DNA of 64,000 bases from an uncultured Burkholderiales bacterium (GTDB lineage Bacteria; Pseudomonadota; Gammaproteobacteria; Burkholderiales; Burkholderiaceae_C), in the NCBI GenBank assembly GCA_945952065.1, contig CAMFGY010000025.1, forward strand, positions 1 to 64,000. The letters run 5' to 3'. This document shows positions 1 to 7,975 of this stretch, piece after piece; within the stretch, counting starts at the first letter, position 1, and every line of letters begins with the position of its first letter. The notes under the pieces are model-generated. The model saw nothing but the letters and a program-made list of their open reading frames with translations, had not been told where the DNA came from and did not search any database. A program made the translations under genes and the position numbers.

Positions 1-83
1 TCGAGCAAGCTCATCGAGCTTAGGTCGGCGTCCATGGAATCGGCAGCAGCCCAATGGGGGGGAGTTTGGTCTTGTGCTTACAT

Positions 84-1277
84 TCAAGATATGACCCGGG
101 CAACGCGCACGACAAACGCATCCCAGTTCAAACGGAGCCACTGGCTTATGTGCCCGCAGGCTTGCATCGCAGGGTGCTCTATGTATCGAAAGCTCAAGAA
201 GCAAAGACCTATCAACAGCGGTGTCAGGCCAAGAATTGCGGCCCAGTGAAGCTCTGGAGGGAAGCTTCTGGCCACAGGCAATCCAATAATGAACTGAAAA
301 GTGATGAATAACACGAGTCCGTGGATCAAGTAAATGCCATAGGCAAACTCACCAAGGCAGCGCACCGACGGCTTGAGCAAGAGACCGTACAAGCTATTCC
401 CCGCGGCGACTAGCGTAAAGAAGAGCGACAGAACAAAAAGAGGCGTAGGTTCGTAGACAGTCGGGAATGCAAAAACCGTCAACGCCAAACAGCCTATCGC
501 TAGCCAAGATGCAAGCCCTCCACGCGCAAACTGACAGATCTGAGCAGATCGAACCAGCACAGCAGCAAAAATTCCGCCCCCAAACGAAAGATAGTGAATG
601 CTGTAGTTCCAGATTTCTAGATATAAAAAACTTGCAAGGCTGATCGTCAAGAAGCCCAAAGGCGCACGTAGGCCCAAAAGCAGCGCCAGCAGTGGCAGGG
701 AAAGATAGAACTTCCACTCGTAGGGCAGAGACCACATGACTCCGCCCACAATGATGGACGTATGCTCCACGCCGTTGAGGTCAGGCTCGCCCAGAATAGT
801 GAACCCCAACCAGCGCATCATGTTCTTAGCGAGTAGTGGCAGCGGCTCATTCAACTGCCCCTTGGTTAAGAGCAGAACGACAAGGAAGAGCAGCGCTAAG
901 ACCACAAGATAAAGCGGCGTCAAGCGCAGAATTCTTGACACGAACAGTTTCAGCCAATCAATTTCTCGCGTTCGACCTTCCAGCAGCTTGTTGAAAAACA
1001 AGAAGCCCGTAATCATGAAAAACAAGGCGACCGAGCTTTGTCCGAGGTGAACATAGAGATTCGATGGCGGCAATTGCCAAGTGCCGGTGCGCAAGTAGAA
1101 ATACCAAACGCATGAATGGTGGAGAAACACGGAGAAAGCGAGCAGACCGCGCAGGCCGTCAATGGAGGCAAATCGGCCCTCGGTGCTAGGCGCTTTGAGT
1201 TTCCGTGCAATCAGGGATGCCGACAAAACGGCAATAGCCATTGCTGCAATGGCTGGCACGAAACTAACAGGATCCAC
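84..1277 (-). CDS. Acyltransferase family 3 membrane protein (OafA/YrhL-like)
   Basis: A 397-residue multi-pass membrane protein. Near residue 39 it has the family signature SIDGLRGLLAFSV followed by a His-His pair, which in acyltransferase family 3 carries the catalytic His. About ten hydrophobic segments follow, and the end has the typical YGIYLIHG segment. Members move acetyl or other acyl groups onto sugars of O-antigen, exopolysaccharide or peptidoglycan at the inner membrane; the substrate here is unknown. The start is a GTG preceded by GAGGAAG at good spacing. The gene is visibly poorer in G+C than the rest of the window, which suggests recent acquisition or belonging to a surface-polysaccharide locus upstream of the window. 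Confidence 0.85.
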   Translation of the reverse strand: MDPVSFVPAIAAMAIAVLSASLIARKLKAPSTEGRFASIDGLRGLLAFSVFLHHSCVWYFYLRTGTWQLPPSNLYVHLGQSSVALFFMITGFLFFNKLLEGRTREIDWLKLFVSRILRLTPLYLVVLALLFLVVLLLTKGQLNEPLPLLAKNMMRWLGFTILGEPDLNGVEHTSIIVGGVMWSLPYEWKFYLSLPLLALLLGLRAPLGFLTISLASFLYLEIWNYSIHYLSFGGGIFAAVLVRSAQICQFARGGLASWLAIGCLALTVFAFPTVYEPTPLFVLSLFFTLVAAGNSLYGLLLKPSVRCLGEFAYGIYLIHGLVLFITFQFIIGLPVARSFPPELHWAAILGLTPLLIGLCFLSFRYIEHPAMQACGHISQWLRLNWDAFVVRVARVIS

Positions 1278-1525
1278 TGGGCTCTTCCTCGTTCGGTGTT
1301 TCCCGGCTAGCTTGCTGATTCACAGGCCCGGGCTGGCTGATAGGCGGGCACTCTGCGAACTTTGGTGCTCGATTCGTTGGTGACAGTATCGCTTGGCGAC
1401 TGAAGGGGCTTCGTTCTTATGGGCCTCAAGCAACTTTGGACGCTTCAGTTGTCCAGGAGGAGCGACCCTCTCGCCCTCTTTTCCAGGCCACTGAGCGTCG
1501 GTTGGCGAAGGCCAGTGCTTGTGTC

Positions 1526-1924
1526 TCAGTCCACATGCGTGATGTCTGCGGGAAGGCCCACCCACGCGTGTTTCCGCTCTTCGTACACCGAGAACCCGGG
1601 TGGCGGAAACTCCGGGTCCGCAAATGCGCCGACGGGCACGGCAATGGTCTCCTCGTCATAGCCTGCAACCGCGTAATGCACGGTGGCGCCGCACTGCGGA
1701 CAGAAGTGGAAGACAACCGCGCAGCCCTCGTCTCCGATGCGGGTGTACTGCGTCGATTGCCCGGTGATGGTGACGCCTGATCTGTTGAAGCGGGCCTGCG
1801 CGCCAAAGACGCTGCCGGTTCGACGTTGGCATGCAAGGCAGTGACACACCGAAACCCGAACCGGGTCGTCTGCTGTGCTCAGGGTCAATTGACCGCAAGT
1901 GCAAGAGGCTGTTCGTGTGCTCAT
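1526..1924 (-). CDS. GFA family (glutathione-dependent formaldehyde-activating-like) protein
   Basis: This 132-residue protein has the zinc-binding cysteine pattern of the GFA fold: CTCGQ near residue 9, CHCLACQ near residue 27 and FCPQCGA near residue 74. Family members are small Zn proteins, the founding one being S-(hydroxymethyl)glutathione synthase; most bacterial homologues are of unknown substrate. The length is typical. The ATG is preceded by AGGGA. It lies 148 bp from the lipocalin-like gene on the same strand, but nothing ties the two functionally. The family assignment is firm; the reaction is not known. Confidence 0.85.
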   Translation of the reverse strand: MSTRTASCTCGQLTLSTADDPVRVSVCHCLACQRRTGSVFGAQARFNRSGVTITGQSTQYTRIGDEGCAVVFHFCPQCGATVHYAVAGYDEETIAVPVGAFADPEFPPPGFSVYEERKHAWVGLPADITHVD

Positions 1925-2072
1925 GTCGCGATCCCTGAAAAGGCTGATCTCAAATGACTCAAGGGAAAGTCGAGAACGGTCAGCGTCGGCTTTCTTTCAT
2001 CTATCCATTCATTCGGATGAGAAAGCTCGGTCATTGTGACGCCCTGCGTTGACCTTCCTTTTGCCCACGGGT

Positions 2073-2468
2073 TCAGGCAGCAAGCTGCACGCGCTGCAGA
2101 ACGGCTTGGTACTGCCCTGGTTGCCCCAGGGTCAGCTGGCCTTGGCTCAGGCTGAATTTGCGGACTTGTTGGGTGCCGATATAGCCCTCGATATTGCTGG
2201 CCTCCACTGAAATTTCCAGCTGCATGGCGTCCGCGCTGACGGTCACCGGCCCGCAATAGGCGGCAAACGAGCTCGCCCTTGCGCCGGCGGATGCGTCTTC
2301 ATCAGGGCCTATCGCCACTTGAATGAGGGCCAGTCCGTCAGGGGTAAAGACGGCATAGCCGAAAGGCTGCGCCCCTTTGGGCTCTGACACCTGCCACTCG
2401 GCATTCCAAACCTTGTAAGAGATCAATCGCCATGTGCCAATGAGCGATGCGGTCGAAGGGTTTTCCAT
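2073..2468 (-). CDS. Lipocalin-like domain protein
   Basis: A 131-residue soluble protein with the opening seen in lipocalin-like (PF13924-type) proteins: LIGTWRLISY, then a GYAVFTPDG block and later an F-A-A-Y-CG segment. These proteins are small beta-barrels often found as single genes with no known ligand. I start it at the internal ATG at 2468; the frame stays open to a TTG at 2498, but the family domain begins right after the ATG. No signal peptide is visible, so it is probably cytoplasmic. Specific function unknown. Confidence 0.7.
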   Translation of the reverse strand: MENPSTASLIGTWRLISYKVWNAEWQVSEPKGAQPFGYAVFTPDGLALIQVAIGPDEDASAGARASSFAAYCGPVTVSADAMQLEISVEASNIEGYIGTQQVRKFSLSQGQLTLGQPGQYQAVLQRVQLAA

Positions 2469-2823
2469 GTTTGTGTCCGATGAGGGTGGCGTGTTCAAAC
2501 GGCAAGGTCGAGCCAGCCAGTCTCGTCACTCAGCTCCGCTACATCTCACTCAGTCAATCATTCCCTGCCGTGGGGGGGCTGCTTACGAAGGGCGATGAAT
2601 GCTGGGTTCCTCGCTGCGCGAGTGAATTCAAACAAAGCGGCGGAAACGGTGAGTCGCGTCCCATCTGCCGGCCGGGCAATTGTGGCGCTTGTCTGTGGCG
2701 TTATGGGTTTCTCGTTTGCCCGGGGTCTTTCTTTGGGTTTTCTTGTGTTCTCGTGGCCTCGGGTAGGTCGCCCTTACTTTTTTGGGGCTATTTGATGAGG
2801 AGCGGTCTTTGGCGGCTGTGTAG

Positions 2824-2858
2824 TCCGGGGGTCTTGATACTCAAGACTTGACCCCGGA
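2824..2858. repeat. Nested inverted repeat
   Basis: The outer arms TCCGGGGGTC and GACCCCGGA enclose a perfect 7-bp inner repeat, GTCTTGA-TAC-TCAAGAC (2831-2847). The structure could fold as a long hairpin in DNA or RNA. It may be the terminator-like end of an element or a REP-type unit. It lies downstream of the minus-strand HAF/PEP-CTERM gene, so it could also end that transcript, but there is no clear T-tract. Confidence 0.55.
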
Positions 2859-2879
2859 AACGCTGACCCCGGAAACGCT
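2850..2879. repeat. Two exact tandem copies of a 15-bp unit
   Basis: The unit GACCCCGGAAACGCT occurs at 2850-2864 and again at 2865-2879 with no mismatch or spacer. The first copy overlaps the right arm of the nested inverted repeat. It may be a site-duplication scar or a short repeat seeded by the hairpin. Confidence 0.8.
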
Positions 2880-2912
2880 TTGAACCAAGCGTCTCCCGGG
2901 ATCGAAAGGGGT

Positions 2913-3893
2913 TCAGCCGGCTTGCTGGTCCTGCTGCACGCGCGGCATCTGCCGCTTTCTCAAGCCTAGTCCGGCCAAGCCCAGTGCCATCAATCCCCAG
3001 CTTGCGGGTTCAGGGACGGGTGTTGCCAGCCAGCCATTGACAGAACCTGATGCCGGGTCGACGCTGTAGCCCACCAAGACGCCCATATTGTTGGTGCCGT
3101 AACTCAGCGATGTGCTTCCGTATTGCGAGGCAATGAAGGTCCAGTCGCCGGGGCGGCCGACCATGGCTTGCGAGCCGGCAAACCCGGAGATAAGGCCGGC
3201 GTCATTGATGTCTCGGAAGCGCGGCACGCCGACGCCTGGAATGCCGAAGTACTCGGTGCGGGTTTGGGTGTTCAGGTCAAAAGTGAAGGAGCCAGAGCCG
3301 CCGTTGCGAGAAAAACTCCCTGTGACCAGGCCGGAGGAGTTCGCGCCTTGTGCAATCGTGATGGTGTCACCCGCCACGCTGAGTTGGGTCATTGTTTGTG
3401 TGCTTCGATCAAAAACAAATCCGATGCCGGCAGAGCCATCCTCGGGGTAAAAAAAGCCGGTCAGATAGCGGCCATTGGATGAAATGTTGCGGACATTGGT
3501 CTCGCGTGCGCCTTGCACGGCGAACTCTGTAAAAACACCGGCTTCGTAGATGAAGGAATGGCGTTTTCCGGTCTCGAAGTCGCCCTCCCAATAGCCGCCG
3601 ACCAGGGTGCCGTCATTGGCGATGCCGCTCAGGTGCGTGCCGACCGTGGCATTGGGATGGCTCAGGCTGCTGAAGACCCCTGCGCTATAGATGAAGCCCA
3701 CATTGTCGGATTGACCAACGATCACGCCGCTGTCATTGATGTCCCAGGGCTGGGTCATGCTAAAACCGGGGCGATTGAAAAGCGTTGGGTCGCTGTAGTT
3801 CGTGGCAGCCGAGGCCGATGTTGCCCCCCAAAGCATCAGGCTTGCGAGGCCGCCCATTGCGGTGTGTCGTGAAAGAAAGGAAGTGCTTTTCAT
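2913..3893 (-). CDS. HAF-repeat PEP-CTERM sorting-domain protein
   Basis: A 326-residue exported protein. It opens with a signal peptide (MKSTSF, hydrophobic core, A-S-A cut region). The body repeats short units like N-D-S-G-V-I-V-G-Q and N-D-G-T-L-V-G-G-Y, typical of HAF extracellular repeats, which probably build a beta-propeller. The end has the full PEP-CTERM tripartite signal: VPEP, a hydrophobic helix and a basic RKR cluster, followed by an unusual 12-residue polar tail. PEP-CTERM proteins are processed by exosortase and sent to the surface or matrix; no exosortase lies in this window. The start at 3893 is chosen because AGGGA sits 8 nt upstream; the frame is open further, to 3947, without a signal peptide. 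Confidence 0.88.
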   Translation of the reverse strand: MKSTSFLSRHTAMGGLASLMLWGATSASAATNYSDPTLFNRPGFSMTQPWDINDSGVIVGQSDNVGFIYSAGVFSSLSHPNATVGTHLSGIANDGTLVGGYWEGDFETGKRHSFIYEAGVFTEFAVQGARETNVRNISSNGRYLTGFFYPEDGSAGIGFVFDRSTQTMTQLSVAGDTITIAQGANSSGLVTGSFSRNGGSGSFTFDLNTQTRTEYFGIPGVGVPRFRDINDAGLISGFAGSQAMVGRPGDWTFIASQYGSTSLSYGTNNMGVLVGYSVDPASGSVNGWLATPVPEPASWGLMALGLAGLGLRKRQMPRVQQDQQAG

Positions 3894-4174
3894 TGTTTGA
3901 ATTCCCTGCAGTGAAGTTCTTGGAATGGCCCGGCAAGTACCATGCATTCCGTTTGTAGCTAAGCGCCGCAGACTCTGTCATAGCGTCGAAAGCACCCCCA
4001 TCCGTGGATACCCTGGACGGGCTTGATTCCATGCGAATCAACGCAGGGTGCAGGTCCACCGAAGTCGGATGCATTCGGGCTGGGGAGCACAGTGCGTAAC
4101 TGGGCACTGTGGTTTGTGCCTTGATTGGGCGCGCACTGTCAGTTTGCTGATCCAAGACAAGAATTGCTTCCCCC

Positions 4175-4915
4175 ATGCCCCACGCCGTCTCCCGGCTGCG
4201 CGCCGCCCATTTGGCGCGCTTTCATACGCCGTATCGCGCCCCGGGCGGCTTCAAGAGTGAGCGCTGTGAGCGCTGCCGGCTGTTGCCCAGCCACTGCATG
4301 TGTGCGCTGACGCCGCGTGTGGCGACGCGCTCGGGGGTGTGTTTGCTGATGACCGAGATCGAGCCGCTCAAGCCCAGCAACACCGGTTGGTTGATTGCGG
4401 ATTTGGTGGCCGACACCTTTGCCTTTGGCTGGTCTCGCACCTCACCGAACCCTGGCTTGCTGGCCCTGCTGCAAGACCCGCAGTGGCTGCCGGTGGTGGT
4501 CTTCCCGGGCGAATACGCGCCGCCGGAGCGCGTCATCACCGAGTTGCCGCTTGAGGCCATGGCGGCTTTGCCCGGCAACAGGCGGCCGCTCTTCATCATC
4601 TTTGATGCCACCTGGAGCGAGGCGCGCAAGATGTTTCGCAAAAGCCCCTACCTGGATGCTTTGCCGGTGCTGAGCTTGCGGCTGGAGCAGGTCTCGCAGT
4701 ACCGGCTGCGGCGCTCGCGGCGTGATGACCATTTCTGCACCAGCGAGGTGGCGGCGTTGTGCCTGAGCATGGCCTCGGAGGCGCAGGCGGGCCAGTTGCT
4801 GGAGGCTTATCTGGAGGTGTTTTCTCACCACTATTTGCAGGCCAGAAACCAACAGCCGGTGGATTGGGGCAGCGCGGCGCATGCGCGGCTGCGTGAGTTG
4901 GCGGCTATCGCCTAG
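4175..4915 (+). CDS. tapT: tRNA-uridine aminocarboxypropyltransferase (DTW domain)
   Basis: This 246-residue protein belongs to the DTW/TapT family, which transfers the 3-amino-3-carboxypropyl group of S-adenosylmethionine to tRNA uridine (acp3U47 in E. coli). The N-terminal four-cysteine motif (C-ER-C-RLLPSH-C-M-C) is present near residue 30. The name-giving motif reads DATWSEA near residue 144, with the TW retained. The middle has the family's PGEYA and LEQVSQYRLR segments. It stands alone between divergent and downstream genes. The ribosome site is weak, so the exact start could be slightly different. Confidence 0.88.
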   Translation: MPHAVSRLRAAHLARFHTPYRAPGGFKSERCERCRLLPSHCMCALTPRVATRSGVCLLMTEIEPLKPSNTGWLIADLVADTFAFGWSRTSPNPGLLALLQDPQWLPVVVFPGEYAPPERVITELPLEAMAALPGNRRPLFIIFDATWSEARKMFRKSPYLDALPVLSLRLEQVSQYRLRRSRRDDHFCTSEVAALCLSMASEAQAGQLLEAYLEVFSHHYLQARNQQPVDWGSAAHARLRELAAIA

Positions 4916-4986
4916 TCATGGGCGCCGCCCCCGAGGCCAGGGGACTGACGGAGAATGGCCGCTCTGCAAATAAGAGGCTTTGATTC

Positions 4987-7101
4987 ATGCCCCAGCTTTC
5001 GTCTACTTCTATGTTCAAACACCAAGCCATGGCGCTGGCGATGTCTCTCTCGCTGTCGTGTTCGGCCCTGTCGGTGGCGGCAAGCCCGGCGGCCGAAACA
5101 CCGCTGGCTCAGCTGCCCTACACGCCCAGCTTGGATGTGCCGTCCATGGACCGCAGCGTGGACCCCTGCGACGATTTCTATCAATTCGCCTGCGGCGGCT
5201 GGATCAAGAACAACCCCATCCCCGAAGACCAGTCGCATTGGTCGGTGTACGGCAAGCTGGCGGTGGAGAACCAGCGTTTTCTCTGGGGCATTTTGGATAC
5301 CTTGGCGAAGAGCACTGAAAAGAACGCTGAAAAGAGCGCTTTGACGCCCACCCAGGCCAAGATGGGCGACTACTTTGGCGCCTGCATGAATGAAGACGCG
5401 GCGCGCAGCCAGGGTCTGGCGCCTTTGCAGCCCTTGCTGCAGCAGATTGCGGCGCTCAGCGCCAAAGACCAGTTGCCCTCGCTCTTGGCCGCGCTGCACC
5501 AAGCCACCAACAACGAGCGCTTTTTCTTCCGCTATGGCGCGGGCCAAGACTTTGGCAATTCCAGCCAAGTGATCACCTTTGCCATGGCGGCGGGCCTGAG
5601 CCTGCCGGACCGCGACTTCTATGTGAAGCGCGATGCCCGTTCGTTGGCCTTGATCAAAAAGTTTGAGGCCCATGTGGCGCGCATGTTTGAGCTTGCCGGT
5701 GAAAGCCCGGAAGCCGCCGCCAAGGCCGCGCGCAGCGTGCTCAGCACCGAGCGCGCATTGGCTCGCGCCACCTTGACCCAGGTGGACAAGCGCGACCCCT
5801 ACAAAACCTACAACAAGCTCAAGCCCGCAGCCTTGCAAGACCTGACCCCCAGCTTCAGCTGGGCGGCCTATCGTGCTGCGCTGGGCATGGCAGGCCCGGC
5901 CGGTGCCACCAATGTCACCGAGCCGGCCTTCTTCAAGGCGCTGGATGCGCGCCTGCAGCGCATGAGCTTGGGCGAGATCAAAACCTACTTGAACTGGGCC
6001 TTGATCAGCAGCCATGCGGCGCTGTTGGCGCCGGAGATGGTGCAGGCCCATTTCGACTTCTTTGGCCAAACGCTCCATGGCACGCCGCAACTCAAAGCCC
6101 GCTGGAAGCGCTGCGTTGAGTTGGTGGATTTGCAGCTCGGCGAAGCCCTGGGCCAGGAGTTTGTGGCGCGCAGCTTCAGCCCCGAGTTGAAGCAACAAAC
6201 CGAGCGCATGACGGCCGAGATCGAAGCCGCCATGGCCGACAGCATCAAGGCCCTGCCTTGGATGAGCGCCGCCACCAAAAAGCAGGCGCTGGCCAAGTTG
6301 GGCAGCATCGTCAACAAGGTGGGTTACCCCGAGCGCTGGCGCGACTACAGCGCCATGCCCGTGAACCGCGACAGCTTGGTGGCCAATGTGCAGGCTGGCC
6401 ATCGCTTTGAGTTCCAACGTCAGCTGGCCAAGATCGGCCAGCCGCTGGATCGCGGCGAATGGGCCATGACGCCGCAAACGGTGAACGCCTATTACGACGC
6501 GCAGATGAACGACATCAACTTCCCCGCCGCCGTGCTGCAGCCGCCGCTGTACGACCCCAAGATGGACGCCGCGCCCAACTACGGCAACACCGGCGGCACC
6601 ATCGGCCACGAGCTGGTGCATGGCTTTGATGACGAAGGCCGCAAGTTCGATGCCAAGGGCAATCTGAAGGACTGGTGGAGCAAGAAGGACGGCCGCGAGT
6701 TCGAAAAGCGTGCCGCCTGCGTGGCCGAGCAATATGCGCAGTACACCATCGTGGACGACATCAAGATCAACAGCCAGCTGACCCTGGGCGAAGACCTGGC
6801 CGACCTGGGCGGCCTGGTGCTGGCCCTGACGGCTTGGAAGCAGCATGTGGCCGGCCAGGTCTTGGAGAACAAAGACGGCCTGACGCCGGAGCAGCGCTTC
6901 TTTGTCGGCTTTGCGCAATGGGACTGCAACAACGCCCGCCCCGAGGCGCTGCGCGTGCAGGCGCTGACCAATCCGCACTCGCCGGGGCGCTATCGCATCA
7001 ACGGCGTGGTGGTGAACATGCCCGAGTTTGAAAGAGCTTTTGCCTGCAAGCCGGGTCAGGCCTTGGTCAAGCCGGAGGCCAAGCGCTGCAAGGTCTGGTG
7101 A
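4987..7101 (+). CDS. M13 family zinc metallopeptidase (PepO/neprilysin-like)
   Basis: A 704-residue secreted or periplasmic endopeptidase. A signal peptide covers about the first 35 residues. The N-terminal Peptidase_M13_N domain starts at DPCDDFYQFACGGW. The catalytic domain has NAYYD (about residue 500), the zinc motif HELVH (541-545), the third-ligand region GEDLADLGG (about 601) and the C-terminal C-K-V-W end that is diagnostic of the family. The usual GENIAD is GEDLAD here, a conservative change that keeps the Glu. An AAGAGG site lies 8 nt before the ATG. It probably degrades short oligopeptides. It is a monocistronic gene, convergent with trhO and separated from it by only 10 bp. Confidence 0.93.
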   Translation: MPQLSSTSMFKHQAMALAMSLSLSCSALSVAASPAAETPLAQLPYTPSLDVPSMDRSVDPCDDFYQFACGGWIKNNPIPEDQSHWSVYGKLAVENQRFLWGILDTLAKSTEKNAEKSALTPTQAKMGDYFGACMNEDAARSQGLAPLQPLLQQIAALSAKDQLPSLLAALHQATNNERFFFRYGAGQDFGNSSQVITFAMAAGLSLPDRDFYVKRDARSLALIKKFEAHVARMFELAGESPEAAAKAARSVLSTERALARATLTQVDKRDPYKTYNKLKPAALQDLTPSFSWAAYRAALGMAGPAGATNVTEPAFFKALDARLQRMSLGEIKTYLNWALISSHAALLAPEMVQAHFDFFGQTLHGTPQLKARWKRCVELVDLQLGEALGQEFVARSFSPELKQQTERMTAEIEAAMADSIKALPWMSAATKKQALAKLGSIVNKVGYPERWRDYSAMPVNRDSLVANVQAGHRFEFQRQLAKIGQPLDRGEWAMTPQTVNAYYDAQMNDINFPAAVLQPPLYDPKMDAAPNYGNTGGTIGHELVHGFDDEGRKFDAKGNLKDWWSKKDGREFEKRAACVAEQYAQYTIVDDIKINSQLTLGEDLADLGGLVLALTAWKQHVAGQVLENKDGLTPEQRFFVGFAQWDCNNARPEALRVQALTNPHSPGRYRINGVVVNMPEFERAFACKPGQALVKPEAKRCKVW

Positions 7102-7111
7102 GGCCAGCGGC

Positions 7112-7975
7112 TTACTGAGAACCCGGGTCCAAGCGCCGGGCCCGGGCGAGCCGCCAGGCGTCGGCTGGATCTGCGCCGTAGACATCTTCGGCGGTGGTGT
7201 CGGTCTCTTGCAGATGGGTGTCGATGGCGATGCGCTTGTCGAACACAAAGCACTCGCCCTTCCAGTCGGCCGCGGCATCGGGCAGAGCCTCGAAGTAGCT
7301 GACGATGCCGCCGTCGAGCTGGTAGACATCCAGGCCCTGGTCCTGCATCCAGGCACTGGTTTTTTCGCAGCGGATGCCGCCGGTGCAATACATGGCGATG
7401 CGCTTGCCACTGCGCTTCCATTCCTCCGCATGCTCGGCCACATAAGCCGGGAAGTCGCGGAAATGCGCCACCTGCGGGTCAATGGCGCCCTCGAAGTGCC
7501 CGAGCTTGTATTCAAAGCTGTTGCGGTTGTCGATCACCAGCACATCGGGCTGCTTGATCAACTCGCGCCAGGCCTGCGGCGAGACATGGGTATTGGGCTT
7601 GCTGGGGTCGGGCAGGCCGGAGACGCCGGGCACGCCAAAGGCCACGATCTCGGGCTTGCAATGCACTTTGATCAGGGTGAAGGGCGGGGCCTTGCAGGCG
7701 CTGTGCTTGAACACCATGTCTTGGAAGGCGCCGCCGAACAGCGGGTCTTGATGCAGCGCAGCTTCAAAAGCAGCCAGCGCAGCCGCCGGCGCGGCAATGG
7801 CGCCGCTGATGCCTTCGGGGGCCACCAGGATGTTGCCGCCAATGCCGGTGCCCGGCAGGCTCAGCTCGCGCAAGCGCGCGGCCACCGCCTCGGGCTCGGC
7901 CAGCGACACGAATTTGTAGAACGAAGAATGGACGTGGGCTTCGGTGCTCATGCGGGGGGCTTCCAACTCAGACAT
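7112..7975 (-). CDS. trhO: tRNA uridine(34) hydroxylase (rhodanese-like, UPF0176)
   Basis: TrhO installs 5-hydroxyuridine at tRNA position 34 in an oxygen-dependent reaction. The 287-residue product has the N-terminal acylphosphatase-like domain (GGNILVAPEGISG) and a central rhodanese domain with the catalytic loop CTGGIRCEK (Cys about 197). The length is typical. The ATG at 7975 overlaps the stop of the upstream cysteine desulfurase fusion (ATGTCTGA), so the two are translationally coupled; a second possible start (MSTEA) lies at 7951. Coupling to a sulfur-mobilising enzyme is suggestive, because the rhodanese Cys of TrhO could in principle accept persulfide. Confidence 0.93.
   Translation of the reverse strand: MSELEAPRMSTEAHVHSSFYKFVSLAEPEAVAARLRELSLPGTGIGGNILVAPEGISGAIAAPAAALAAFEAALHQDPLFGGAFQDMVFKHSACKAPPFTLIKVHCKPEIVAFGVPGVSGLPDPSKPNTHVSPQAWRELIKQPDVLVIDNRNSFEYKLGHFEGAIDPQVAHFRDFPAYVAEHAEEWKRSGKRIAMYCTGGIRCEKTSAWMQDQGLDVYQLDGGIVSYFEALPDAAADWKGECFVFDKRIAIDTHLQETDTTAEDVYGADPADAWRLARARRLDPGSQ

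Larger units (their letters stand above)
2499..2912. other. Gene-free stretch of 414 bp with nested repeats
   Basis: No convincing gene is present. A 66-codon plus-strand frame at 2595-2795 has no family features and poor coding character, so it is not called. The right third carries a nested inverted repeat followed by two exact copies of a 15-bp unit (listed separately). The composition, with runs such as TTTCTTTGGG and ACTTTTTTGGGG, looks unlike neighbouring coding DNA and may be a decayed mobile or repetitive element. Confidence 0.5.

Noticed and set aside
2595-2795. 66-codon plus-strand frame in the repeat-bearing gap
   Set aside because: No ribosome site, no recognised family and a composition typical of chance frames.
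3935-3955. Possible sigma-54 promoter (TGGTAC...GGGC) before the HAF/PEP-CTERM gene
   Set aside because: GG and GC are 10 nt apart, but the -12 side lacks TTGC. The match is too weak to claim.
3760-4176. 138-codon minus-strand frame upstream of the HAF/PEP-CTERM gene
   Set aside because: Overlaps the start of that gene out of frame and has no family signal; the space is better read as promoter.
4912-7515. 867-codon open frame on the minus strand
   Set aside because: It is antisense to the M13 peptidase and into trhO, with His/Gln/Arg-rich low-complexity composition and no domain. Long antisense frames are expected at this GC content.
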